A stretch of DNA of 64,000 nt from Kitasatospora arboriphila. Its GTDB lineage: Bacteria > Actinomycetota > Actinomycetes > Mycobacteriales > Mycobacteriaceae. The DNA is taken from the NCBI RefSeq assembly GCF_000717275.1, contig NZ_JNYV01000013.1, forward strand, positions 1-64,000, written 5' to 3'. The notes under the pieces are model-generated. The model was not told where the DNA came from. It was given only the letters and a program-made list of their open reading frames with translations, and searched no databases. Position numbers and translations under genes: made by a program. Of the stretch, positions 35,203-44,403 are shown one piece after another (position 1 is the stretch's first letter; each line of letters opens with the position of its first letter).

Positions 35203-36077
35203 ATGACGCCCGAGAAATCGAGCTGCGCCAACCGCTCTGGATCGGCCACGATATTCATCGCCACCACACGGCCATCGGACACAGTGAACGCGGCGATCGA
35301 CGACACCGCGTCGCCCGAGAACGCCAGCACACCGATGCCGCCGTTCATGCGCACCATCTGCGTCCGCTCGGTGAACCGCTGGAACGTGATCGCGCCCCGG
35401 GCCGCAGCCTCGGCGCCCAGCACCTCGACAGGTGCGCGGTCCGCGGCCACGTCGGTACGGATGACGATGTTCGGATCCAGCACAGCCATCAGCGCCTGCA
35501 GGTCGCCACCCCGAGCCGCAGCCGTGAAGGCCTCCACCACCCGCCGCTGCTCGGCCAGACCATGCGATCGCGGCGTCGCCCCCTGCACCCGAGAACGCGC
35601 GCGACTGGCCAACTTGCGGGCAGCCGACGGCGTCTTACCCACAATCGGCGCCACCTCATCGAATGGCATCGCGAACAGATCATGCAGAACAAACGCCAAA
35701 CGCTCACTCGGGCTCAGCGTCTCCAACACCACCAACAACGCGACACTCACCGAATCGGCCAGTACCGCCTGGCCCTCCGGATCGTCGGCCGCATCGAGTG
35801 GAGCCAGGATCGGGTCGGGTACATGGACGATCTCCAGTGGCTCCTCCTGGCGGGTCCGCCTGGACCGCAACATGTTCAAACACACCCGCGACGTGATCGT
35901 GGTGAACCAGCCCCCGATGTTCGAGATCTCATCGGTGTCGGCGCCGGCCACCTTCAGCCAGGTCTCCTGAACAGCATCCTCGGCCTCGCTGAGCGAACCC
36001 AGCATCCGATAGGCCACCGCCCGTAGATGCCCGCGATTCGCCTCGAACTCGGCGAGCAGAAAATCGTTTGTCTCCAT
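35199..36077 (-). CDS. sigJ: ECF sigma factor, SigJ type with SnoaL-like C-terminal domain
   Basis: A 292-aa group 4 sigma factor. Region 2 is FEANRGHLRAVAYRMLGSLSEAEDAVQETWLK; region 4 is LLVVLETLSPSERLAFVLHDLFAMPFDEVAPIVGKTPSAARKLASRAR. Residues 185-292 form the extra SnoaL-like domain of the SigJ (ECF41-like) class, which replaces an anti-sigma factor as an internal regulator. It is divergent from an AhpD-like gene 94 bp away, the usual partner and target of this class. The 3' end overlaps the HNH gene by 4 bp. Confidence 0.88.
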   Translation of the reverse strand: METNDFLLAEFEANRGHLRAVAYRMLGSLSEAEDAVQETWLKVAGADTDEISNIGGWFTTITSRVCLNMLRSRRTRQEEPLEIVHVPDPILAPLDAADDPEGQAVLADSVSVALLVVLETLSPSERLAFVLHDLFAMPFDEVAPIVGKTPSAARKLASRARSRVQGATPRSHGLAEQRRVVEAFTAAARGGDLQALMAVLDPNIVIRTDVAADRAPVEVLGAEAAARGAITFQRFTERTQMVRMNGGIGVLAFSGDAVSSIAAFTVSDGRVVAMNIVADPERLAQLDFSGVI

Positions 36078-36171
36078 CGGTCACATTCCCCTTCTCCGTC
36101 GTGTCAGAGCTATGAACCGCCCGACACGGCCGATGTGACACAACATCGCCGCCCCGATGAAGGAGTCCGCA

Positions 36172-36630
36172 ATGACCGCACGCATGACCAACCCCGCCAC
36201 CGTTCTGCCGCAGGCAACCAAGGCCATCCCACACCTGTTCGGAGCAATGGACCAAGGCGGTCTGTCGGCCTCACTCCGCGAAATCCTCGCACTGAGGGTC
36301 AGCCAGATCAACGGCTGCGCCGCCTGCGTCCACGCCCACGCCAAGAACCTGAAGGCGGAGGAGGAAAGTGACGACCGCATCTCCACCGTGGCCGTCTGGC
36401 GCGAATCGCCCTTCTTCACCGAACCCGAACGCGCCGCGCTCAACCTCGCCGAGTACGCCACCCGTCTGGCCGACTCCCGCGGCCACGCAGTACCCGACAC
36501 CGTCTGGGACGAAGCTGCCGACAACTTCGACGAGAAGGAACTGTCGGCGATCATCTTGCTGATCGCCACCACGAACTTCTTCAACCGCATCAACGTGACG
36601 ATCCAGGAACCAGCAGGCACCACCTGGTGA
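36172..36630 (+). CDS. Carboxymuconolactone decarboxylase/AhpD-like protein
   Basis: A 152-aa protein of the CMD/AhpD fold. The redox motif is INGCAACVHAHAKNL (C-x-x-C-x-x-x-H), as in alkylhydroperoxidase D-like proteins, followed by the helical core. ATG at 36172 with AAGGAG 8 bases upstream, better than the ATG 5 codons earlier. It lies divergent from SigJ, which is the classical arrangement for this sigma class; the gene is probably transcribed by SigJ and acts against peroxides or reactive intermediates. Confidence 0.88.
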   Translation: MTARMTNPATVLPQATKAIPHLFGAMDQGGLSASLREILALRVSQINGCAACVHAHAKNLKAEEESDDRISTVAVWRESPFFTEPERAALNLAEYATRLADSRGHAVPDTVWDEAADNFDEKELSAIILLIATTNFFNRINVTIQEPAGTTW

Positions 36631-36657
36631 GCGCACCCTGGCAGCTAACCTCTTCGT

Positions 36658-37227
36658 GTGCTGCTCTCCGACCGCGACATCCGCGCCCAGATCGCTGATG
36701 GCCGCCTGGCCATCGAGCCCTTCGACCCCGTGCTGGTGCAACCCTCCAGCATCGACGTCCGGCTCGATGGCCTGTTCCGGGTGTTCAACAACACCCGGTA
36801 CACCCACATCGACCCCGCCCAGCGCCAAGACGATCTGACAACGCTGGTCGAGCGTGAAGAAGGGGAGCCGTTTGTCCTGCACCCCGGCGAGTTCGTCCTC
36901 GGATCGACCCTCGAGGTCTGCACCCTGCCCGACGACCTCGCAGGCCGCCTCGAAGGCAAATCGTCGCTCGGCCGCCTCGGACTGCTGACCCACTCGACGG
37001 CCGGGTTCATCGACCCGGGCTTCACCGGACACATCACTCTGGAACTGTCGAACGTGGCCAACCTGCCGATCACCCTCTGGCCGGGCATGAAGATCGGCCA
37101 GCTGTGTCTCATCAAGCTGTCCAGCCCGGCAGAGTTCCCCTACGGAAGCGCCTCGGTCGGATCGAAATACCAGGGTCAACGCGGACCGACTCCGTCGAAG
37201 GCCTACCTCAACTTTTCGCACGACTGA
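36658..37227 (+). CDS. dcd: dCTP deaminase
   Basis: A 189-aa enzyme of the dCTP deaminase/dUTPase fold. Motifs: [14 protein letters not shown], then [34 protein letters not shown] with the catalytic Glu at the end, and [14 protein letters not shown] at the C-terminus. In M. tuberculosis the orthologue (Rv0321) is bifunctional, deaminating dCTP and hydrolysing dUTP to dUMP. GTG start at 36658. It is followed by udgA as in M. tuberculosis, 71 bp away. Confidence 0.95.
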   Translation: MLLSDRDIRAQIADGRLAIEPFDPVLVQPSSIDVRLDGLFRVFNNTRYTHIDPAQRQDDLTTLVEREEGEPFVLHPGEFVLGSTLEVCTLPDDLAGRLEGKSSLGRLGLLTHSTAGFIDPGFTGHITLELSNVANLPITLWPGMKIGQLCLIKLSSPAEFPYGSASVGSKYQGQRGPTPSKAYLNFSHD

Positions 37228-37298
37228 CCCCGACTCGTCACCTCGACCACCCCGGCCAGACAGACATAGTCCGTACGCAGATGGGTATGACCGAACGT

Positions 37299-38654
37299 AT
37301 GAAGGTGACAGTTTTTGGTTGCGGCTATCTCGGGGCCACCCACGCAGCATGTATGGCCGAACTCGGACACGAAGTCCTCGGTGTCGACGTGGACGAGGCG
37401 AAGATCGCGACCCTCGTTGCCGGTGACCTGCCCTTCTACGAACCCGGACTCGTCGAGGTCCTGCGTCGCAACCTCGACAACGGACGACTGCGTTTCACCA
37501 CCGACTACGACGAAGCGGCGGACTTCGCCGCCATCCACTTCCTCGGGGTCGGAACTCCCCAGAAGAAGGGCGAGTACGCCGCCGACCTCCGGCACGTCCA
37601 CAGCATGCTCGACGAGCTCGTCCCGCGACTGCGTGGCGAGCACCTCATCATCGGTAAGTCGACGGTGCCCGTGGGAACCGCCGCCGATCTGCAACGCCGC
37701 GCCACCGCGGGAGCGCATGAGGCGGCAACCATCGAGGTGGCCTGGAACCCCGAGTTCCTCCGCGAGGGCTTCGCGATCCAGGACACCCTGCACCCCGACC
37801 GCATCGTGCTGGGCACAGATCGCTCCAACGCTGAGAGCCACGCCGAGAAGCTGGTGCGCGAACTCTACGCAGACCTGCTCGCCGAGGAGATCCCTTTCCT
37901 GCACACCGACCTGGCGACCGCCGAATTGGTCAAGGTCTCGGCGAACGCCTTTCTCGCAACCAAGATCTCATTCATCAACGCCATCAGCGAGGTGTGTGAG
38001 GCAAGTGGCGCCGACGTCTCGATGCTGGCCGACGCGATCGGCTACGACAACCGCATCGGCCGCCGATTCCTCAACGCCGGATTGGGTTTCGGCGGAGGTT
38101 GCCTCCCCAAGGACATCAGGGCATTCATGGCCAGAGCCGGCGAACTCGGCGCCGACCAGGCGCTGACCTTCCTGCGCGAAGTGGACTCGATCAACATGCG
38201 CCGTCGCACAGCCATGGTGGAACTGACCACCAAAGTGTGTGGCGGAAGCCTGCTCGGCGCCAACATCGCCGTTCTCGGCGCGGCATTCAAGCCCGAGAGC
38301 GATGACGTACGAGACTCGCCGGCATTGAACGTCGCCGGTCAACTCCAATTGCAGGGCGCGACCGTCAACGTGTTCGACCCCAAGGCAATCGCCAACTCTC
38401 GCAAGATGTTTCCCACCCTCACCTACGCCTCATCCGCCCGCGAGGCCTGCGAGCACGCCGACGCCGTGCTCGTCCTCACCGAGTGGGCCGAGTTCGTGCA
38501 CATGGAACCCGATTCGCTCGCACCCGTGGTGCGCAAGACCAACATCGTCGACGGCAGGCGGTGCCTGAACGCCGGCCAGTGGATCGCCGCCGGATGGCAG
38601 TACCACGCTCTGGGCGGCAACACGAACGCCGTGGCAGAGCTGGTCAGTCCGTAG
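37299..38654 (+). CDS. udgA: UDP-glucose/GDP-mannose dehydrogenase family protein (UdgA)
   Basis: A 451-aa NAD-dependent sugar-nucleotide dehydrogenase, UDP-glucose 6-dehydrogenase type, making UDP-glucuronate for polysaccharide. NAD motif VTVFGCGYLGATHA at the N-terminus; GKSTVPVGTA; NPEFLREGFAIQD; catalytic Cys in LGFGGGCLPKDI; C-terminal domain LGAAFKPESDDVRDSP. The ATG at 37299 (MKVTVFG) is chosen because family members begin at this strand; ATGs at 37281 and 37287 are possible. Follows dcd as in M. tuberculosis. Its last 11 bases overlap the convergent MerR gene. Confidence 0.93.
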   Translation: MKVTVFGCGYLGATHAACMAELGHEVLGVDVDEAKIATLVAGDLPFYEPGLVEVLRRNLDNGRLRFTTDYDEAADFAAIHFLGVGTPQKKGEYAADLRHVHSMLDELVPRLRGEHLIIGKSTVPVGTAADLQRRATAGAHEAATIEVAWNPEFLREGFAIQDTLHPDRIVLGTDRSNAESHAEKLVRELYADLLAEEIPFLHTDLATAELVKVSANAFLATKISFINAISEVCEASGADVSMLADAIGYDNRIGRRFLNAGLGFGGGCLPKDIRAFMARAGELGADQALTFLREVDSINMRRRTAMVELTTKVCGGSLLGANIAVLGAAFKPESDDVRDSPALNVAGQLQLQGATVNVFDPKAIANSRKMFPTLTYASSAREACEHADAVLVLTEWAEFVHMEPDSLAPVVRKTNIVDGRRCLNAGQWIAAGWQYHALGGNTNAVAELVSP

Positions 38655-39372
38655 CCTTGCGGAGGTAGTCGTCGAGCTGATGGGCGAGATCGCGGTCGAG
38701 GGCACGGTCGAGTGCGCTGTGAGCCGAAATGGTCGCGGTGCGGCGCATCTCGCCGATCAACTCTGCGGCCCAGTCGCTTTCGGAACCCTCCGAGGGAACC
38801 CAGCCCTCACCGCGTTCGGACTCGACCACGTCGCGGCCGGCTGAGATGAGGGTGGAGGCGACGGCGGCCATCTCCTTCTCGACCTTGCCGTGGACGTCAA
38901 GGATCTTCGACAGCGTCAAACCCAATTTGGTGAGCCGTCCGAAGGCGTAGACGGTCTCGCGGTCGCGCAACACGTAGTCGTCACCGTCGGCCTCGATCAG
39001 ACCGAAGTCTTCAAGACTCTTGTAGTGAGACGGGTTGCGGGAGTTGAGCAATGACTTGAGGGCCTCGGACGAGATGGTCTCCGATCGCGCCTTCGACCAC
39101 GGTTCGGTGACCACCTCCCGGATCCCGAGGACATCGACGAGGTCGTCGCCGCGTTGCACACCCAGGAGGAAGTCGGCGATGTGCCGGATCGTGAAACCGC
39201 GGTGCAGCAGGTCGTTGATCACCTTGAGCCGGGCGAGATGGGTGTCGGTGTAGATCGCGATCCGTCCGCGACGGGTGGGGCGTGGCAGCAGCCCGCGGTC
39301 CTGATACCCACGCACATTGCGCGTGGTGGTTCCCGCGGCGCGTGCGAGGTCGTCGATCCGGTACTCGGTCAC
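38644..39372 (-). CDS. MerR-family transcriptional regulator
   Basis: A 242-aa regulator. The N-terminal winged HTH reads YRIDDLARAAGTTTRNVRGYQDRGLLPRPTRRGRIAIY, followed by the MerR coiled-coil region. The C-terminal 150 residues are a helical effector domain with no cysteine cluster, so it is not a metal sensor. GTG start at 39372. Divergent from the degenerate Hsp70-like gene; a 20-bp inverted repeat in the gap (39414-39433) may be its operator. Confidence 0.87.
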   Translation of the reverse strand: MTEYRIDDLARAAGTTTRNVRGYQDRGLLPRPTRRGRIAIYTDTHLARLKVINDLLHRGFTIRHIADFLLGVQRGDDLVDVLGIREVVTEPWSKARSETISSEALKSLLNSRNPSHYKSLEDFGLIEADGDDYVLRDRETVYAFGRLTKLGLTLSKILDVHGKVEKEMAAVASTLISAGRDVVESERGEGWVPSEGSESDWAAELIGEMRRTATISAHSALDRALDRDLAHQLDDYLRKATD

Positions 39373-39413
39373 CCCGAGATTCTAAACCGGCTGTCACGAT
39401 GCCAGTTCTGACC

Positions 39414-39433
39414 GTGACATTGACGAATGACAC
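39414..39433. promoter_or_regulatory. Inverted repeat between MerR and Hsp70-like genes
   Basis: GTGACATTGACGAATGACAC is an inverted repeat of form GTGnCATT-N4-AATGnCAC. It lies 41 bp upstream of the MerR start and 137 bp upstream of the divergent gene. A further TTGACA-like element (ATTGACAC) follows nearby. Consistent with a dyad recognised by the MerR protein, but unproven. Confidence 0.5.
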
Positions 39434-39570
39434 AATTGTTATTGACACTCGCAACGCTGCGATGGCGGCTGAACAAGACATACAGGACAGTCCCGTGCAG
39501 AATGGCCATCGAACGGTTGCTACTGGTGAATGACTGCTACTGGTGAACGACGACGAGGAGGTCGAGAGCA

Positions 39571-40614
39571 GTGATCTGGCTCGACCCATCGCTTCTGCGC
39601 ACGGTTCGTGACCTCCTGCACTCAGCATCCGGCCAGGTCGGACCGGCCTTTGCCCTGATCGATCTCGACGATGGCGGTCTGCGTGGTGCCGCGGTCGACT
39701 CCGCAACCGGTCAATGTCTGATGCAGCTCGACGACCATGACCTGCAGGGCAGGGCTTTCGACCGCTCGGTGGCCGACTACCTGGTTCGCACCGGCAAGGC
39801 CCCGATGCCCGAGAACGCCGAGTGGGCGCGTGAACTGCTCGATCTCATGTCCAAGGCCCGCTCGGCGCTCAGCCGTTCGGACGGGACATTCGTGATGGGT
39901 CACGAGTACGTCGGCATGCTGCGGGTGACCCGGACCGACCTCGACGATGCCCTGGCTCCCGCGGTGGCGCGTGCGGTCAGCGTGGCGCGATCGATCGCCG
40001 CCGGCTCACCTGCCCCGGTCGCGGCCGTGGTCCTGATGCCCGACCACGTGATCTGGCCCGGTTTGCAAGCGGCATTGACAACCGGACTGCATGACCTGCC
40101 CGTCCTGGCGATGCACGCGGACGTCCCGCTCGCGGTACCGGGACGGCATGCGCGGCCGGCACCGGTCGTCGAACCGGAATCGGAACTTCAGCTCGTGCAG
40201 GAACCCGAACCGGCGCCACCACCCGTGGACAACCGGCGCCAGAACCGGCTTGTGCTGATCGGTGCAGCGCTGATTGCCGGCCTGATCGTCGTCGGCGGCG
40301 CCACCCTGGTGGCCGCGCCGTGGAGCGAAGATACCGGTCAACCGCAGTCTCAGCGGTATCTGCGCACCCCGGAGACGAGCACTGCGGTGTCGGCAACGCC
40401 TGCCCCCGCGCAGTCGCCGACCGCGTCATCGGCCCCGACCACGACCCCGCCGCCCCTGCCGCCGATCAACACCGAAGCCGCGCTCGCCCCGGTGATGCGC
40501 TACACCGCACCCCCGCCGCCTCCGCCGCCGACGACAACACGGCGACCGGCACGGCCTGCGCCGAACACGATTCCCAACCCCATTCCGGGGTTGCCTCCGA
40601 TTCTGCTGCCCTGA
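39571..40614 (+). CDS. Degenerate Hsp70-like membrane-anchored protein
   Basis: A 347-aa protein. Residues 20-200 align by eye with the second ATPase lobe of the full Hsp70-like protein at 61492-63207: AFALIDLDDGGLRGAAV sits where phosphate motif 2 (DLGGSSLDVAV) should be, LLDLMSKARSALS matches the AREALS helix, and VVLMPDHVIWPGL replaces the adenosine motif LLAGGGSATPL. Lobe I is missing and the ATP motifs are degraded, so it is probably not an ATPase. A membrane segment (LVLIGAALIAGLIVVGGATLVA) at about 228-250 is followed by a Pro/Thr-rich extracytoplasmic tail. GTG start at 39571. Confidence 0.6.
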   Translation: MIWLDPSLLRTVRDLLHSASGQVGPAFALIDLDDGGLRGAAVDSATGQCLMQLDDHDLQGRAFDRSVADYLVRTGKAPMPENAEWARELLDLMSKARSALSRSDGTFVMGHEYVGMLRVTRTDLDDALAPAVARAVSVARSIAAGSPAPVAAVVLMPDHVIWPGLQAALTTGLHDLPVLAMHADVPLAVPGRHARPAPVVEPESELQLVQEPEPAPPPVDNRRQNRLVLIGAALIAGLIVVGGATLVAAPWSEDTGQPQSQRYLRTPETSTAVSATPAPAQSPTASSAPTTTPPPLPPINTEAALAPVMRYTAPPPPPPPTTTRRPARPAPNTIPNPIPGLPPILLP

Positions 40615-40615
40615 G

Positions 40616-41209
40616 TCAGGGTGCGACGCCTCGGCTGATCAGATCGAGGGTCTGGGTGTAGATGAACTCCCAGTGGTTGGTGGTGTCGGGAGGCCCGGCT
40701 CCATCGAGCTCCAGGCTCACGGCACCGTGCACACAGGACCAGATCTGCAGCGTGAGGTCCATCGGCTCCCCGGCCCGGATGGTGCCCGCGGCCTGTCCGT
40801 AACGAACGATCTCGGTGAGCGCACCGAGGGCTGCTTCTCCGACTTCGCCTTCGGGCGCGCACTGGCCCGAGAACATGAGCCGGTAGAGCGTCGGTGACTT
40901 GTGTGCGAAGGCGCGATAGGTGTGACCGGCGCGGTTCAACCGGACGCCGGCGTCGGAGTCGACAACGCTGCTGATCATCTTTCGCAGTTGCGAAAAACCC
41001 TCCGTGACAAGGGCATTGATCAGACCATCCTTGCCGTCGAAGTGGTTGTAGACACCCATCGGCGCAACCTTGGCCTCTGACGCGACCGCGCGCACCGTCA
41101 GGCCGCGCACGCCGTGGGTGTCCAGGACACGCAGGGCGGCATCGAGGAGCAACCCTCGGACATCTCCGGCGGGGGTCCGTGATGCCGTCCTTGGCGATTT
41201 CGATGCCAC
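40616..41209 (-). CDS. TetR-family transcriptional regulator
   Basis: A 197-aa regulator with HTH GLTVRAVASEAKVAPMGVYNHFDGKDGLINAL at about residues 37-68. GTG at 41209 chosen: GAAAGGATC lies 8 bases upstream, whereas the longer frame reads through this ribosome site. Divergent from an EmrB/QacA-type MFS exporter with a GTTCT/AGAAC dyad in the gap, the standard layout of a drug-responsive repressor and its pump. Confidence 0.9.
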   Translation of the reverse strand: MASKSPRTASRTPAGDVRGLLLDAALRVLDTHGVRGLTVRAVASEAKVAPMGVYNHFDGKDGLINALVTEGFSQLRKMISSVVDSDAGVRLNRAGHTYRAFAHKSPTLYRLMFSGQCAPEGEVGEAALGALTEIVRYGQAAGTIRAGEPMDLTLQIWSCVHGAVSLELDGAGPPDTTNHWEFIYTQTLDLISRGVAP

Positions 41210-41265
41210 GTCGTCGATCCTTTCACACCACTCGCACGATCCCTCTTGACATCGCAGTAGCACGC

Positions 41266-41285
41266 TGTTCTTCTTGTATAGAACA
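41266..41285. promoter_or_regulatory. Inverted repeat between TetR and MFS exporter
   Basis: TGTTCT at 41266-41271 and AGAACA at 41280-41285 form a perfect 6-bp dyad with an 8-bp spacer. The right arm TAGAACA is repeated directly at 41300-41306. Likely operator of the TetR protein, 45 bp before the MFS start. Confidence 0.65.
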
Positions 41286-41330
41286 ACGTACTACAACACT
41301 AGAACAGCATCCTACTTCAGGAGAGAGTCG

Positions 41331-42917
41331 ATGAGAAAGACAGAGCTGGTCGAACCCAAGACCGCCGCCCGGTCGCGCAATCGCTGGTGGGGCCTGGTCG
41401 CCCTCTGTGGCGCCGTGCTCCTGGTGATGATCGACAACACCATCGTCAACGTCGCGCTGCCGACCATCAGTCGGGATCTCGGCGCGAGCAACTCGGGACT
41501 GCAGTGGGTGGTGGACGCCTACACCCTCACATTTGCCGGACTACTGCTCACCGCAGGTCATTTCGCCGACAGGTTCGGCCGCCGCAAGGTACTCGTCATC
41601 GGCGTCGTCGGGTTCGCGGCGGTGTCGGTACTCGCTGCCGAATCGAGCTCGCTCGGACAACTCATCGCCACGCGTGCGGGACTCGGATTGTTTGCCTCAC
41701 TGGTCTTTCCGGCCACCCTGGCCATCCTGATCGGCATCTTCCCCGATCTCAAGGAGCGGGCCATCGCAGTGGGCATCTGGGCCGGCACCACCGGTATCGC
41801 CGTGGCCATCGGTCCCGTGCTCGGAGGTTGGCTGCTCGAGCACTACTCGTGGTCTTCGGTGTTCTGGGTCAATCTGCCGATCGCCGCAGCAGTGCTCGTC
41901 GGTGTTTACCTCGCGGTACCCAGTGGCGGCAAAGCCCAGCCGGGTCCGTTCGACCTCACCGGCGCAGCGACGTCCATCGCGGGCGTGACCCTGCTGGCCT
42001 ACACACTGATCGAGGGACCGAATCACGGGTGGGGATCGCTGCAGACCATCGCTGGATTCATCGGTGCAGCAGCGCTTTTGATCGGATTCGTGTATGTCGA
42101 ACTGTGCTCGCGCCATCCCATCCTGGACGTGCGCCTGTTCAACAACCGGCCGTTCGCGGTGGCCTCGGGGCTGATCGCGGTCGCATTCTTCAGCCTGTTC
42201 GGGTTCATCTTCCTGATCACCCAGTACTTCCAGGCCGTCAAGGGCTACGGCCCGCTGGAGGCCGGACTGCGCACCCTGCCGTTCGCGATCGTGATGGCCG
42301 CATTCTCGCCGCTCGCAATGGTGTTCGCCCGCAAGCTGGGGCCCGGGCGGGTTGCGGCCCTTGGATCATTGACGATGGCCGCAGGGTTCGCGTTGGTTCT
42401 CCTCGCAGGCAAAGACGCCTCCTACTGGGGGCTGATCATCTGGTCCATGAGCCTGATGGCGGCGGGCCTCGCCCTGGTGCAGGGGCCGGCCACCAACATC
42501 ATCACCAATTCCCTTGCACCGCAGCAAGCAGGTGCGGGCTCGGCGGTCAACGACGTGACGCGTGAGATCGGCGGCACCCTCGGGGTTGCCGTGCTCGGCT
42601 CGGTGCTGTCATCGGTCTACACATCGGGGATCGGTGACAAGCTCGATGGCAGCGGTCTGCCCCCGGAAGCCCTTGCCGCGTCCAAGGAATCGGTGATGGC
42701 CGGTGTGCAGGTGGCCTCGGCCATCCCGGGTCCCGGCGGTCAGCAGATGCTCGAGGTCATCCGTGACGCGTTTGTCGATGGGCTGCACGGTTCGGTGGTG
42801 GTGGCCGCCGTTGCTGCGGGCCTCGCTGCGCCGATCGCCTGGATCACCCTGCGGACCAGACAACTCGGTGCAGCGGTGGTGGTGGAGGACGATGCGCGTC
42901 AGGCGGAGTACTCGTAG
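41331..42917 (+). CDS. MFS drug exporter, DHA2 (EmrB/QacA) family
   Basis: A 528-aa transporter with 14 predicted helices. Motifs: MIDNTIVNVALPTISRDL (TM1, motif D1), GHFADRFGRRKVLV (motif A), and GPVLGGWLLEHYSWSSVFWVNLPI (motif C, marking antiporters). Predicted proton-driven efflux of a toxic compound. ATG at 41331 with AGGAGAG upstream; the longer frame covers the operator region. Its 3' end overlaps the convergent monooxygenase pseudogene by 19 bp. Confidence 0.92.
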   Translation: MRKTELVEPKTAARSRNRWWGLVALCGAVLLVMIDNTIVNVALPTISRDLGASNSGLQWVVDAYTLTFAGLLLTAGHFADRFGRRKVLVIGVVGFAAVSVLAAESSSLGQLIATRAGLGLFASLVFPATLAILIGIFPDLKERAIAVGIWAGTTGIAVAIGPVLGGWLLEHYSWSSVFWVNLPIAAAVLVGVYLAVPSGGKAQPGPFDLTGAATSIAGVTLLAYTLIEGPNHGWGSLQTIAGFIGAAALLIGFVYVELCSRHPILDVRLFNNRPFAVASGLIAVAFFSLFGFIFLITQYFQAVKGYGPLEAGLRTLPFAIVMAAFSPLAMVFARKLGPGRVAALGSLTMAAGFALVLLAGKDASYWGLIIWSMSLMAAGLALVQGPATNIITNSLAPQQAGAGSAVNDVTREIGGTLGVAVLGSVLSSVYTSGIGDKLDGSGLPPEALAASKESVMAGVQVASAIPGPGGQQMLEVIRDAFVDGLHGSVVVAAVAAGLAAPIAWITLRTRQLGAAVVVEDDARQAEYS

Positions 42918-44376
42918 CCGTCCTTGAGGGCTTTGCGCAGAGACAGGATCGACTCCACCCGGCTGGTCGGTCGAAGGTAGGGCGAATCGCCTTGAGCATT
43001 GATGTAGTAGGTGTTCGACCCGGCGCAGCGCGGACTCGCAAAGACCGTGCTGCGCACCTTCTTGCGCATCTTCTCGACGAACTCTTCGGTCTGCTCATCG
43101 GTTGCGCTCACCCGGCCCGCGCCGGACTCGACGGCTTTGGCGACAACCCGCACCGCGTGGGTGACGCAGAGTTCGATGGTGTCGAACCACGAGAACCCGA
43201 TCACGCCGTAAGGTCCGGCGCCAGAAACAGGTTGGGAAAGTCCGGGACGGTGATGCCCTCGTAGGCATGCATACGTTCCGAATCCCAGGTGTCGCCGAGA
43301 TCCTGGCCGCCGACTCCGCGGATGGTGTACGGGAGATCAAAGATCTTGAAACCGGTTGCGAGGATGAGCGCATCGATCTCCAGACGTCGGCCGTCGGCGA
43401 AAACAACTCCGCTACCGGTGATCTCGGTGATGGGCGACGTCTCCAAGTCGACGTTGTCGCGGTTGAACGTGGGGAAGTAGTCGTTGGAGAACGACGGACG
43501 CTTGCAGGCGTAGCCGTAGTGCGGGGTGAGCTTGGTACGCAACTCGGGGTCTTTGACCTGACCCCGCAGGTGACGCAGGCAGAGCTTCTCCATTCCCCGA
43601 GTGATGGCGGGCAACTGCTTGTTGTAGACCACGCCGAGTGTCTCGGCGATCTCGAACGTCGAGTCGATCAGGAAACGCGGCAGCAACTGCAGTTTCGGTG
43701 CGAACCGGTACACACCGCGCAGGCGGTCCGGGATCGGCGCGTTCGGTTTGGGCAACACCCAGATGGCCGTGCGCTGCACCACGGTCAAGTGCTCGACGTC
43801 GGGTGCGATGGTGGGGATGATCTGGATACCGGTGGCTCCGGTGCCGATGATCGCGACCCGCTTCCCGGTCAGGTCGTAATCGTGGTCCCAGGATGCGGAT
43901 CGCAGCACCTTTCCCGAGAAGTTCTCCAGGCCGGGCAGCGCGGGTGTGGCCGGGGTGGACAGCGCGCCATGGCAACTGATCAGGAACCGGGCGGTGACGG
44001 TCTCGCCGGATGCGGTGGTGACGGTCCACAGATCGGTGGTCTCGTCGAAATCGGCCGCGGTCACCGCAGTGCCGAACCGGATGCGCTCGCGGATCCCGAA
44101 CCGCTCGGCGATGTCGCGGGCGTACTGCAACAGTTCCGATCCCGGCGCGAACACCGCGGACCAATCCGGATTGAGTGCGAACTTATACGAGTAGGTGACC
44201 GACGGGATGTCCACCTCGACACCGGGATACTGATTGGCCAGCCAGGTGCCGCCGACGTCGTCGTTGCGGTCGAAGATCACGTAGTCGTCGATTCCGCGTT
44301 CTTGCAACTTGATCCCGGCAGCGAGCCCGCCGAAGCCGGCACCCACGATGGCGACGGTGAACTGAGGTTCGGGCAC
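42899..44376 (-). pseudogene. Flavin-containing monooxygenase split by a one-base deletion
   Basis: Residues 1-391 (44376-43201) carry FAD motif VAIVGAGFGGLAAG, NADPH motif VAIIGTGATGIQ and linker FSGKVLRSASWD, then stop just after FPNLFLAPDLTA. The missing C-terminus continues in the next frame as a 101-codon segment (43204-42899) ending in the family signature CAGSNTYYINAQGDSPYLRP. Restoring one G near 43215 gives FLAPGPYGVIGFSWFD, the normal junction. The stop TGA overlaps a GTG in the new frame (GTGA), so separate translation of both parts is conceivable. It is last in the operon with EphD, the PF10118 protein and the reductase; 27 bp separates it from the reductase gene. Confidence 0.85.
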
Positions 44377-44403
44377 GATGATGTTCTCCGTTGCTGTTCG
44401 GGT

